Source of the DNA: an uncultured Eubacterium sp. | GTDB taxonomy: Bacteria > Bacillota > Clostridia > Lachnospirales > Lachnospiraceae | Length of the DNA: 11,687 nt | NCBI GenBank assembly: GCA_947573465.1 | Contig: CANPET010000031.1 | Location: 1 to 11,687 of the forward strand | Direction of reading: 5' to 3' | Part shown: piece by piece, positions 1 to 5,715 of the stretch | Numbering within the stretch: the first letter of the stretch is position 1 | Layout of the letters: the number at the start of each line of letters is the position of its first letter | Notes under the pieces: model-generated | Told to the model about the DNA's origin: nothing | The model's database searches: none | Seen by the model: only the letters and a program-made list of their open reading frames with translations | Position numbers and translations under genes: made by a program

Positions 1-632
1 TCGACCATCACAAGAGTAATCCGGGATATGCAGATGATAATTATATTGTTCCAGAAGCAAGCTCTGCCAGTGAAGTTTTATATAATTTGCTGAATGCAGA
101 ATTGTTTGATAAAAGCATTGCAGAACCAATGTATATGGGGATTGCTCATGATTCGGGTGTTTTCAGATTTCAGTCTACAACTTCAACAACTATGAATATT
201 GCAGCGAAAATGATTGATTTTGGTGTGGATGTGAACACCATTTTGGAAGATACATTTTATAGAAAGTCATATAATCAGTTGATGATTACAGCAAAGATAC
301 AGAGTAATTCGGTATTGTGTATGAATGGAAAATGTATTTATGGATATTGTACATCAGATATGATGGAAGAATATGGTGTAACAACCAACGATTTGGATGC
401 TGTCATTGCATCAATTCGTAATGTGGCTGGTGTGGAAGTGGCTATGTTCGTTTATCAGTTAGAGGAGAATAAATTTAAGATTAGTCTTCGGTCAAAAAAA
501 TACGTGGATGTCAGCGAGATTGCAGTTTCCTTTGGAGGCGGTGGTCATGCCAGGGCAGCAGGATTTGACATGGAGGGCAGTCTTGAAGAAGTTATTAAAT
601 GTGTAACAGACAGAATTAGTGAAATAATATAA
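1..632 (+). CDS. nrnA: DHH/DHHA1-family phosphoesterase (NrnA-type nanoRNase / pAp phosphatase), 3' part only
   Basis: The gene enters from the left edge; the first complete codon is at 3 and the stop is at 630-632, leaving 209 visible residues of a family usually a little over 300 long. The frame opens with the diagnostic Asp-His-His metal-binding motif (codons at 3-11). An Asp-Ser-Gly-Val-Phe-Arg-Phe segment follows (about visible residues 51-57), and near the C-terminus comes the glycine-rich GGGGHARAAG motif of the DHHA1 substrate-binding domain (about 538-567). Family members are cytoplasmic, Mn-dependent enzymes that degrade 2-5 nt RNAs from the 5' end and/or dephosphorylate 3'-phosphoadenosine 5'-phosphate. 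Position directly upstream of truB and ribF is the usual Firmicutes arrangement, often after rbfA. A TTG at 87 is not the start, because the frame is open and conserved upstream. Assignment to NrnA rather than another DHH subfamily rests partly on context. Confidence 0.9.
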   Translation, partial: DHHKSNPGYADDNYIVPEASSASEVLYNLLNAELFDKSIAEPMYMGIAHDSGVFRFQSTTSTTMNIAAKMIDFGVDVNTILEDTFYRKSYNQLMITAKIQSNSVLCMNGKCIYGYCTSDMMEEYGVTTNDLDAVIASIRNVAGVEVAMFVYQLEENKFKISLRSKKYVDVSEIAVSFGGGGHARAAGFDMEGSLEEVIKCVTDRISEII

Positions 633-721
633 TTTATTCATGAGGATAAGGAAAGTACGAAATGGATTAAGATTTTGTCTGTTTTATCAAAGGGTAATTT
701 ATTTATAAACAGGTATGGAAT

Positions 722-1630
722 ATGATTAGTGGAGTAATAAATGTATATAAGGAACCGGGCTACACATCCCATGATGTGGTGGCAAGGCTTCGAGGTATAT
801 TGAAACAAAAGAAAATTGGGCATATGGGTACGTTAGATCCAAATGCAGTAGGAGTTCTTCCAGTGTGCCTGGGAAAAGCAACAAAGTTGTGTGATATTTT
901 ATCAGAGAAAGATAAAACATATATTGCTACGCTGTTACTTGGTACAGAAACAAATACGCAGGATACAACGGGAGAGATTGTGAAACAGGTTTCGGAGGAA
1001 GCGTTGAATGCGTTAACGGAAGAACAGGTTTTTGAAACAGTGAAAAGTTTTATTGGGGACTATGAACAGATACCTCCTATGTTTTCAGCAATTAAGATAG
1101 GTGGTGAAAAGTTATATAATCTTGCAAGAAGGGGCGAAGTGATTGAACGGCCGGCAAGACATTGTAAGATTATTGATATTACGGTAACCAAGATTGATTT
1201 ACCAAGAGTTGATATGCATGTTACCTGTTCAAAGGGAACATATATCAGAACGTTGTGCCATGATATTGGAAATAAACTTGGTGTCGGTGGATGTATGGAA
1301 CATCTGATACGTAGTAAGGTGGAACGTTTCAAGGTAGAGGATGGTATAACTTTGGCACAGATAGAGAAGTTCAGGGATATGGATATGCTGGACGAATACA
1401 TAATACCGGTAGATGAAATGTTGGATAATTATTCAAAGTGTATTGTGTCTGAAGGGGCAGAAAAACTGGTATATAATGGAAATATATTTACGTCAGGAAA
1501 TACACTCCTAAAAATGAACCATCAAGATGGACAGACAGTGCGTGTGTATACTCATGATGGAAAGTTTATAGGATTATATATGTATCAGGATAAGAAAAAA
1601 ATATACAAGCCTTTAAAAATGTTTCTGTAA
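722..1630 (+). CDS. truB: tRNA pseudouridine(55) synthase TruB
   Basis: This 302-residue protein is normal length for TruB. It isomerises U55 of tRNA to pseudouridine in the T-loop. The N-terminus has the family signature INVYKEPGYTSHDVV (residues 6-20). The catalytic aspartate is Asp39, in GHMGTLDPNAVG (33-44). Further conserved blocks are PPMFSAIKIGGEKLYNLAR (about 118-136) and KGTYIRTLCHDIG (about 171-183). The last 70 or so residues fit the PUA-like C-terminal domain. The ATG at 722 is chosen because it places the conserved N-terminal block at the family position. The ribosome site before it is weak (aggtatggaat). The gene lies 89 bp after the DHH gene with no terminator between, so the two are probably co-transcribed; a hairpin terminator follows. 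Confidence 0.96.
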   Translation: MISGVINVYKEPGYTSHDVVARLRGILKQKKIGHMGTLDPNAVGVLPVCLGKATKLCDILSEKDKTYIATLLLGTETNTQDTTGEIVKQVSEEALNALTEEQVFETVKSFIGDYEQIPPMFSAIKIGGEKLYNLARRGEVIERPARHCKIIDITVTKIDLPRVDMHVTCSKGTYIRTLCHDIGNKLGVGGCMEHLIRSKVERFKVEDGITLAQIEKFRDMDMLDEYIIPVDEMLDNYSKCIVSEGAEKLVYNGNIFTSGNTLLKMNHQDGQTVRVYTHDGKFIGLYMYQDKKKIYKPLKMFL

Positions 1631-1653
1631 GTAATAAATATCATGTAAATTAT

Positions 1654-1687
1654 GGGCGGACGAATTGGTGTCCGCCTGTTGTTTTTT
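1654..1687 (+). terminator. Intrinsic terminator/attenuator between truB and ribF
   Basis: GGCGGAC (1655-1661) pairs perfectly with GTCCGCC (1670-1676) around an 8-nt loop, and a G-U pair at the base extends it (1654/1677). A T-rich run (gttgtttttt, 1678-1687) follows. The T-run is interrupted by a G, so termination may be partial. It ends directly at the ribF ribosome site, so ribF expression probably relies on read-through or a promoter I cannot place. Confidence 0.7.
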
Positions 1688-1697
1688 AGGAGGGATT

Positions 1698-2603
1698 ATG
1701 CAGTGCATTTCAATAAATGATAATGTAAAGTTGAAAAATACGATTGTTACCGTTGGAAAATTTGATGGGATACATAAAGGACATGAGAAGTTGTTTGGGG
1801 AGATTCAGAGAAATGCTAATGGCAGACAGAAGGTTGTACTGACTTTTGAAACATCACCTGGAAATTTTTTGACAGACAATGTAAATAAAACCATTGTAAC
1901 AGAAATGGAAAAACAGATGCTCTGTGAACAGCAGGGAATCGATGTATATATGAGGATGCCTATGGAGAAAGAGTTTCTTTCATTGACACCAGATGAATTT
2001 GTTAGTCATATTTTGAAAGAAAAGATTGGTGCTACGACGATTGTATGTGGACCGGATTTTCGATTTGGAGCTAAGGCTTCTGGAAATGTGGAATTTTTGA
2101 AAGCCAATGAAAGTAAGTATGGGTACAATCTGATTGTAGTAGAAAAAGAGCAGTACCAGAATAAGGATATCAGCAGTACTGCCATCAGGGAAAAAATATT
2201 AGCAGGTGAGATGCTTACAGTAAATGAGATGCTGGATCATCCATATAGTGTGATTGGAAAAGTAGAGCAGGGAAAACAGTTAGGAAGAACATTGGGACTT
2301 CCTACAGCAAATATTATTCCAGAAGACACGAAATTACTTCCACCAAAGGGTGTTTATAAAACGGTAGTGAATGTAGCAGGAAAAAGGTTTAATGCAATTA
2401 CCAACATTGGTGTGAATCCCACTGTGGAAAGTGGAACACAGATAAAAGTGGAAACCCATATTCTGGATTATGAAGAGTATATTTATAATGAGATTGTACA
2501 GGTAGAGTTCTATGATTTTGTAAGGCCGGAGAGGGCTTTTGAGAGTGTGGAGGAATTGAAGGCACAGATTGAGAGGGATATCGAGGTGTGTCGGGGAAGA
2601 TAA
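1698..2603 (+). CDS. ribF: Bifunctional riboflavin kinase / FAD synthetase RibF
   Basis: From the ATG at 1698 the protein is 301 residues, typical of RibF. It phosphorylates riboflavin to FMN and adenylylates FMN to FAD. The N-terminal nucleotidyltransferase domain shows VTVGKFDGIHKGH (residues 17-29; the more usual form is GNFDGVHxGH), GPDFRFGAKASGN (about 119-131) and SSTAIR (159-164). The C-terminal riboflavin kinase domain begins near residue 185 and has GRTLGLPTANI (196-206), PPKGVY and ITNIGVNPTV, then a VETHILDY block carrying the expected catalytic Glu. The frame is open to an upstream GTG at 1665, but that codon lies inside the terminator hairpin. The ATG at 1698 has AGGAGGG at 1688-1694, so it is the preferred start despite the tight spacing. 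Confidence 0.96.
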   Translation: MQCISINDNVKLKNTIVTVGKFDGIHKGHEKLFGEIQRNANGRQKVVLTFETSPGNFLTDNVNKTIVTEMEKQMLCEQQGIDVYMRMPMEKEFLSLTPDEFVSHILKEKIGATTIVCGPDFRFGAKASGNVEFLKANESKYGYNLIVVEKEQYQNKDISSTAIREKILAGEMLTVNEMLDHPYSVIGKVEQGKQLGRTLGLPTANIIPEDTKLLPPKGVYKTVVNVAGKRFNAITNIGVNPTVESGTQIKVETHILDYEEYIYNEIVQVEFYDFVRPERAFESVEELKAQIERDIEVCRGR

Positions 2604-2621
2604 TTTAAAAAATGTTGAAAG

Positions 2622-2670
2622 AAAAGATCAAGACTTTGGGGAGAATATTTCTAAAAGTCTTGATTTTTTG
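2622..2670 (+). terminator. Intrinsic terminator after ribF
   Basis: ATCAAGACTTT (2627-2637) is the exact reverse complement of AAAGTCTTGAT (2654-2664). The stem extends through a G-U pair and four A-T pairs into the T-run at 2664-2669, giving about 16 bp with a 16-nt loop. It starts about 18 bp after the ribF stop and closes the housekeeping block. Confidence 0.88.
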
Positions 2671-2697
2671 TGCTATGGGATGAAATAAAGTAATTCT

Positions 2698-2734
2698 ACA
2701 ACTTTACAACTTTGTATCTATAAATAAAAAGTTG
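2698..2734 (+). repeat. Tandem 8-bp repeat with an inverted partner upstream of the Rpn gene
   Basis: ACAACTTT occurs twice in tandem (2698-2705, 2706-2713). Its inverted form AAAGTTG occurs at 2728-2734, overlapping the -35 of the candidate rpn promoter. This could be a regulator binding site or a small RNA hairpin; the sequence is AT-rich and chance is possible. Confidence 0.35.
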
Positions 2735-2760
2735 CAATAAAATACAAAATGATGTAAAAT
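2732..2760 (+). promoter_or_regulatory. Candidate sigma-A promoter for the Rpn-family gene
   Basis: TTGCAA (2732-2737) and TAAAAT (2755-2760) are separated by 17 bp, matching the sigma-A consensus at 4 and 5 of 6 positions. A start near 2767 would give a leader of roughly 95 nt before the preferred ATG at 2863. The surroundings are AT-rich, so other pairings cannot be excluded. Confidence 0.45.
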
Positions 2761-2862
2761 GTAAAATTAAGACAGGTGGCTGTAAAAATCTAAAATGTGA
2801 GGAGGTGGAAATTCGTTTTAAGCTCGGAGAGAACCAATGTTATGAATACGGAGGTAGAGCAA

Positions 2863-3792
2863 ATGAGTGAAATAATACATATTAGCAAAGAAGAACAGGA
2901 AAAGAAATGGAATGAACTGAAATTATCCGATAATTTTATCTTTCAAAAATTTATGATGAACCCGGAAAACTGTAAAAAAGTTTTATCGGAAATATTAGGA
3001 GTGGAAGTAATCAAAGTGGAGTATCCGGTTTATGAGAGAGTAGTGGATATCAGACCAGATGCCAAATCTATTCGTATGGATGTTTACGTGGAAGGAGATA
3101 ATACAATTTACAATGTGGAAATGCAGTGCTCTGATACAGAGCATATTCCGAAAAGGAGCAGATATTATCAGGATTTAATTGATCTGGACTTAATGGAAAA
3201 AGGAGCACATTATTCGGAGTTGAACAGATGTTTTGTTATATTTGTGTGTACTTTTGATTATTACGGAAGAGGAAACTATAAATATACATTTACAAACCAA
3301 TGCAAAGAGGTAGATGGGTTAGAGTTTGGTGATGAAACTACAAAAATTATAGTGAATACAAAAGGGAATATTGGTAAAGTAAGTCAGGATTTTAAAGATT
3401 TTATCAATGCGGTAAATGGAGAGTTTGACAAAACCGGTTATTCTGCTACAATAAAGTCAGAACTAGAACGAATCAAAAATAATTATGGATGGAGAAGAGA
3501 GTATATGACTTTGTATTTGCATGAAAAGCAGATGATGTGGAAAAGTCTGCAAGAAGGAAGGGCGAAAGGTATGGAAGAAGGTTTGGCAGAAGGAAAGGCG
3601 AAAGGGTTAGCAGAAGGATTAGCAGAAGGACTGGCAGAAGGAAAAGCGAAAGGATTAGCAGAAGGAAAAGCAGAAGGTGAAAGAATTGCTATTAAAAGAA
3701 TGCTAACAAAATTAAGTGTAGATGAGATTGTGGAACTGGGTTATGAAAAACAATTAGTGATGAGTATAGCAGAAGATAAGGGTGAGAATTAA
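2863..3792 (+). CDS. Rpn-family recombination-promoting nuclease / putative transposase (PD-(D/E)XK)
   Basis: The protein is 309 residues from the ATG at 2863. The frame is open to a GTG at 2797, but GGAGGT at 2850-2855 lies 7 nt before the 2863 ATG and favours it. The N-terminal LSDNFIFQKFMMNPENCKKV block (21-40) and the PD-(D/E)XK core with Asp73 (RMDVYVEGD) and Glu86-x-Gln88 (YNVEMQ) are typical of the Rpn/PF12784 group. Members are DNA endonucleases; they promote RecA-independent recombination in E. coli, and some act in toxic anti-phage defence. Residues 233-272 are ten tetrapeptides of the type L/K-A-E/K-G. The tail (about 280-309) is helical, with KLSVDEIVELGY. The gene stands alone between a terminator on each side, which suits a mobile or defence-type cargo gene. 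Whether this copy is active cannot be told from sequence. Confidence 0.87.
   Translation: MSEIIHISKEEQEKKWNELKLSDNFIFQKFMMNPENCKKVLSEILGVEVIKVEYPVYERVVDIRPDAKSIRMDVYVEGDNTIYNVEMQCSDTEHIPKRSRYYQDLIDLDLMEKGAHYSELNRCFVIFVCTFDYYGRGNYKYTFTNQCKEVDGLEFGDETTKIIVNTKGNIGKVSQDFKDFINAVNGEFDKTGYSATIKSELERIKNNYGWRREYMTLYLHEKQMMWKSLQEGRAKGMEEGLAEGKAKGLAEGLAEGLAEGKAKGLAEGKAEGERIAIKRMLTKLSVDEIVELGYEKQLVMSIAEDKGEN
3505..3792 (+). other. Possible internal translation start giving a short C-terminal Rpn isoform (95 aa)
   Basis: An in-frame ATG at 3505 (Met215 of the full protein) follows the purine-rich GGAGAAGAGAG (3491-3501). The product would lack the nuclease domain and keep the coiled, repeat-rich C-terminal part. 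In characterised Rpn genes an internally initiated C-terminal isoform acts as an intragenic antitoxin; the same here is inference. A second in-frame ATG at 3571 follows GGAAGG (3556-3561) with 9 nt spacing and is an alternative. Confidence 0.4.
3559..3678 (+). repeat. Ten tandem 12-bp coding units inside the Rpn gene
   Basis: Ten consecutive 12-bp units read RAKG, MEEG, LAEG, KAKG, LAEG, LAEG, LAEG, KAKG, LAEG, KAEG. Several units are near-identical in DNA (ttagcagaagga and variants), so copy number could change by slippage in multiples of 12 bp without breaking the frame. The units encode a charged, helix-prone linker between the nuclease domain and the C-terminal helix. Confidence 0.9.
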
Positions 3793-3825
3793 AAATTAAA
3801 CAAGTAAATTAAGCAGGATAAGAGA

Positions 3826-3868
3826 AACAGTCGTATGTGTGTGAATCACAGATACGACTGTTTTTTTA
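3826..3868 (+). terminator. Intrinsic terminator after the Rpn gene
   Basis: AACAGTCGTATGTGT (3826-3840) pairs with ACAGATACGACTGTT (3848-3862), 14 of 15 positions matching, around a 7-nt loop. It is followed by a T-run at 3861-3867. On the opposite strand the hairpin is not followed by a good U-run, so it serves the + strand gene rather than the convergent XRE gene. Confidence 0.88.
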
Positions 3869-3905
3869 GGAATCCAGAAGTTTTATCAATAGGAAGAAAT
3901 AATAT

Positions 3906-4241
3906 TTAATCATCTAATTTAGAAAAACATTGAACTGTTCTAAGCAATTTAATCATGGTATCAATATTTTCGGAACCTAATATTTCAGAATATTTAATGA
4001 TGGAATCAAAGTCTGACTGCCCACCTTTTCCAGTTAAGATATAATCGCAGCTAATATTTAAAGCTTGGCTAAATTTAATAATATTTTCAGGTCGAATTCC
4101 TTTTGTGCCATTTTCGGCATTGCTAATCATTTGTGGTGTGACATTCATAATTTCGGCCAATTGTTCTTGAGAGAGTTGTTCTCTTTTTCTACAACTACGA
4201 ATACGTAATCCCATTTCTTTATATAGTTTACTTTTGTTCAT
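3906..4241 (-). CDS. XRE/Cro-CI family HTH transcriptional regulator
   Basis: The protein is 111 residues from the ATG at 4241 (reading down). GGAG at 4247-4250 on the - strand lies 5 nt before that ATG, which therefore beats the TTG at 4256. Residues about 12-68 form a classic HTH_3 domain: RIRSCRKREQLSQEQLAEIM supplies helices 1-2. TPQMISNAENG (35-45) is the recognition helix region with the conserved S-x-x-E-N-G pattern. The remaining 40 or so residues are helical with no recognised ligand or peptidase domain, and probably dimerise. The gene is transcribed divergently from the FHA/phosphatase/kinase cluster, and two identical palindromes sit on that cluster's promoter. It is thus likely the cluster's local repressor, possibly autoregulated. 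I could not pin its own promoter. Confidence 0.9.
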   Translation of the reverse strand: MNKSKLYKEMGLRIRSCRKREQLSQEQLAEIMNVTPQMISNAENGTKGIRPENIIKFSQALNISCDYILTGKGGQSDFDSIIKYSEILGSENIDTMIKLLRTVQCFSKLDD

Positions 4242-4263
4242 AATATCTCCGATCAATAAAGTT

Positions 4264-4316
4264 TTATGTAAAATACGTTTTTCTCTACTAGTGGTTATGT
4301 AAAAAAAAGTTTTTCT
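4264..4316. repeat. Imperfect direct repeat upstream of the XRE gene
   Basis: TTATGTAAAA followed by GTTTTTCT occurs at 4264-4284 (gap of 3) and again at 4295-4316 (gap of 4), about 31 bp or three helical turns apart. An ACTAGT palindrome lies between the copies (4287-4292) and another at 4351-4356. On the - strand this falls in the promoter/leader zone of the XRE gene, so it may be a control element; its AT-richness lowers certainty. Confidence 0.4.
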
Positions 4317-4384
4317 ATACCAATATTTATATAAAAGCTTAAATATATTTACTAGTCTAACAATAATGGCACATAAAATTAATA

Positions 4385-4394
4385 AACTATAGTT
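4385..4394. promoter_or_regulatory. Operator candidate 1: palindrome AACTATAGTT
   Basis: This perfect 10-bp palindrome lies within the 14-bp sequence AATAAACTATAGTT (4381-4394) that recurs exactly 20 bp downstream. Its last two bases are the first two of the -35 hexamer, so a bound protein would block RNA polymerase. The divergent XRE protein is the obvious candidate ligand, by inference. Confidence 0.7.
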
Positions 4395-4421
4395 GAAAAA
4401 AATAAACTATAGTTATATAAT
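4393..4421 (+). promoter_or_regulatory. Sigma-A promoter of the FHA-PP2C-kinase cluster
   Basis: TTGAAA (4393-4398) and a perfect TATAAT (4416-4421) are separated by exactly 17 bp. Initiation near 4428 would give a leader of about 87 nt before the ATG at 4515. Two palindromic operator candidates overlap it, one touching the -35 and one filling the spacer up to one base before the -10. Confidence 0.82.
4405..4414. promoter_or_regulatory. Operator candidate 2: palindrome AACTATAGTT
   Basis: This is an exact copy of candidate 1, again within AATAAACTATAGTT (4401-4414), with centres 20 bp apart (about two helical turns). It lies wholly in the promoter spacer. Same-face spacing on the helix fits cooperative binding of two dimers of a Cro/CI-type protein. 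Confidence 0.7.
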
Positions 4422-4514
4422 ATGAATGATAGATTGTCGAAAAATAGATGTTATAAAAATAGTTTGAACGATAAATATATTATTATACATAACAAAAAAT
4501 AATGGGAAATTGTA

Positions 4515-5690
4515 ATGTTGAGATTAAAAGTAATATTAAAGCAAGGACGAATAATAATTAAAGAACGAATTCAAAGAGGAGAAGAAATTAATATTAGAGA
4601 GTTAGAACTTTTTAATAGAAAATTAATTCGAGGATTTATGCGACCTAATTGGCAAGGGGGGAGAAAGATTGTATATACATCACCTGATGGTGTTGCATTA
4701 AAAAAATATTTAGAAAGAGGTATCAGTAAAAATGAATTCTTTCTTGTTTTTGCCCAGATTATTGAAGTGACAAAAAAAATAGACAGAAATGGGTTTAATA
4801 TTAACAACTTAGTTTTAAACCCCAACTATATATTTGTGAATGAAATGACAAGGGAAGTGAATTTCTTATATCAACCATTTATTAGTCAGAATGTTTCGGT
4901 AAATATTTTTTCTTTTTTATATGATGTTATTTATATGTCGGTTTTCAAATTGGAAGAAGATACAAAATTTCTCAATGAATTAATGAATTACTTAAAAGGA
5001 ATGCAGTTCTTTTCTTCTCTTAATATAGAAAATTATATATTAAAAACATATCCACAGGTATACAAACAAATAATAAGAGAAAAACCAGGGCAGAGCCAGA
5101 ACTTAAGGGAAAGAGAGTGGACGAATAATAGCAGCTCCCTTAGGAATGTGGAGTCTGACGAGGAAGGTACAATGATGCTTGAAGAAGAAAGTGATGCAAC
5201 GGCTTTGTTAGAGGAAGACGGCACGGCATTATTATATGAGGAAGATAACGAAGAAGGTACAGCGTTATTGTTTGAGGAGAATAATGATACAGCATTGCTG
5301 GATGATAATGCAGATTTATTAATGGAAGATGACGAAGGAACTGCTGTTTTGATAGAGGATGAGGGTACAGCATTATTAAATAATCAAGGAGAGAGATACC
5401 CTTATCTGATAAGGATGTTTAATTATGAACATATAGATTTGAATAAGCCGGTTTTTAGAATCGGTAAAGAAAAAAGTTATGTTGATTACTTTGTAATGAA
5501 CAATAATAAGGTAAGCCGTCTTCATTCAGATATTATCACAGATGGAAACAGATATTTTATAAAAGACAATAATTCAACTAATGGAACATTTGTAAATGGT
5601 GAAATTATTGAAAGAAATAGCGAAGTTGAGATATTTGATTTAGATTGCATAAGACTTGCAAATGAGGAATTTGAATTTCATGTTGAATAA
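4515..5690 (+). CDS. DUF6382-like N-terminal domain + acidic Thr-x-x-Leu linker + C-terminal FHA domain protein
   Basis: This is a 391-residue protein without signal peptide or membrane helix, so cytoplasmic. Residues about 1-185 resemble the Firmicutes DUF6382 domain and faintly recall a kinase C-lobe (NNLVLNPNYIFVNE, 97-110) lacking catalytic residues. Residues about 212-292 are a highly acidic linker with seven copies of a T-[AM]-x-L motif (Thr219, 229, 237, 249, 259, 276, 285). Residues about 296-391 are an FHA domain with FRIGKE (314-319), SRLHSD (334-339) and NSTNGTFVNG (353-362), the phosphothreonine-binding signature. It heads the cluster, 25 nt before a PP2C phosphatase, and is the likely reader of the neighbouring kinase's marks. 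The ATG at 4515 is the first after an in-frame stop at 4500; its ribosome site (GGGA, 4504-4507) is modest. The FHA call is firm, the DUF6382 name less so. Confidence 0.88.
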   Translation: MLRLKVILKQGRIIIKERIQRGEEINIRELELFNRKLIRGFMRPNWQGGRKIVYTSPDGVALKKYLERGISKNEFFLVFAQIIEVTKKIDRNGFNINNLVLNPNYIFVNEMTREVNFLYQPFISQNVSVNIFSFLYDVIYMSVFKLEEDTKFLNELMNYLKGMQFFSSLNIENYILKTYPQVYKQIIREKPGQSQNLREREWTNNSSSLRNVESDEEGTMMLEEESDATALLEEDGTALLYEEDNEEGTALLFEENNDTALLDDNADLLMEDDEGTAVLIEDEGTALLNNQGERYPYLIRMFNYEHIDLNKPVFRIGKEKSYVDYFVMNNNKVSRLHSDIITDGNRYFIKDNNSTNGTFVNGEIIERNSEVEIFDLDCIRLANEEFEFHVE

Positions 5691-5715
5691 TGTATGAAAT
5701 CAGGAGGAATAAGTG

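Noticed and set aside
1665..1697. GTG at 1665 as an upstream ribF start
   Set aside because: It lies inside the terminator hairpin, adds residues not like RibF, and lacks a ribosome site, whereas ATG 1698 has AGGAGGG.
2797..2862. GTG at 2797 or ATG at 2842 as the Rpn start
   Set aside because: No suitably spaced ribosome site precedes either, and the conserved family sequence begins after Met at 2863, which has GGAGGT 7 nt upstream.
4221..4230. ATATAGTTTA inside the XRE gene as a third operator
   Set aside because: It matches only part of the reverse complement of the 14-bp operator unit and is not a palindrome; in AT-rich DNA this is likely chance.
4422..4502. A 26-codon open frame starting at ATG 4422, between the promoter and the FHA gene
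   Set aside because: The ATG overlaps the end of the -10 hexamer, upstream of the expected transcription start near 4428, and it has no ribosome site; the composition is just AT-rich leader.
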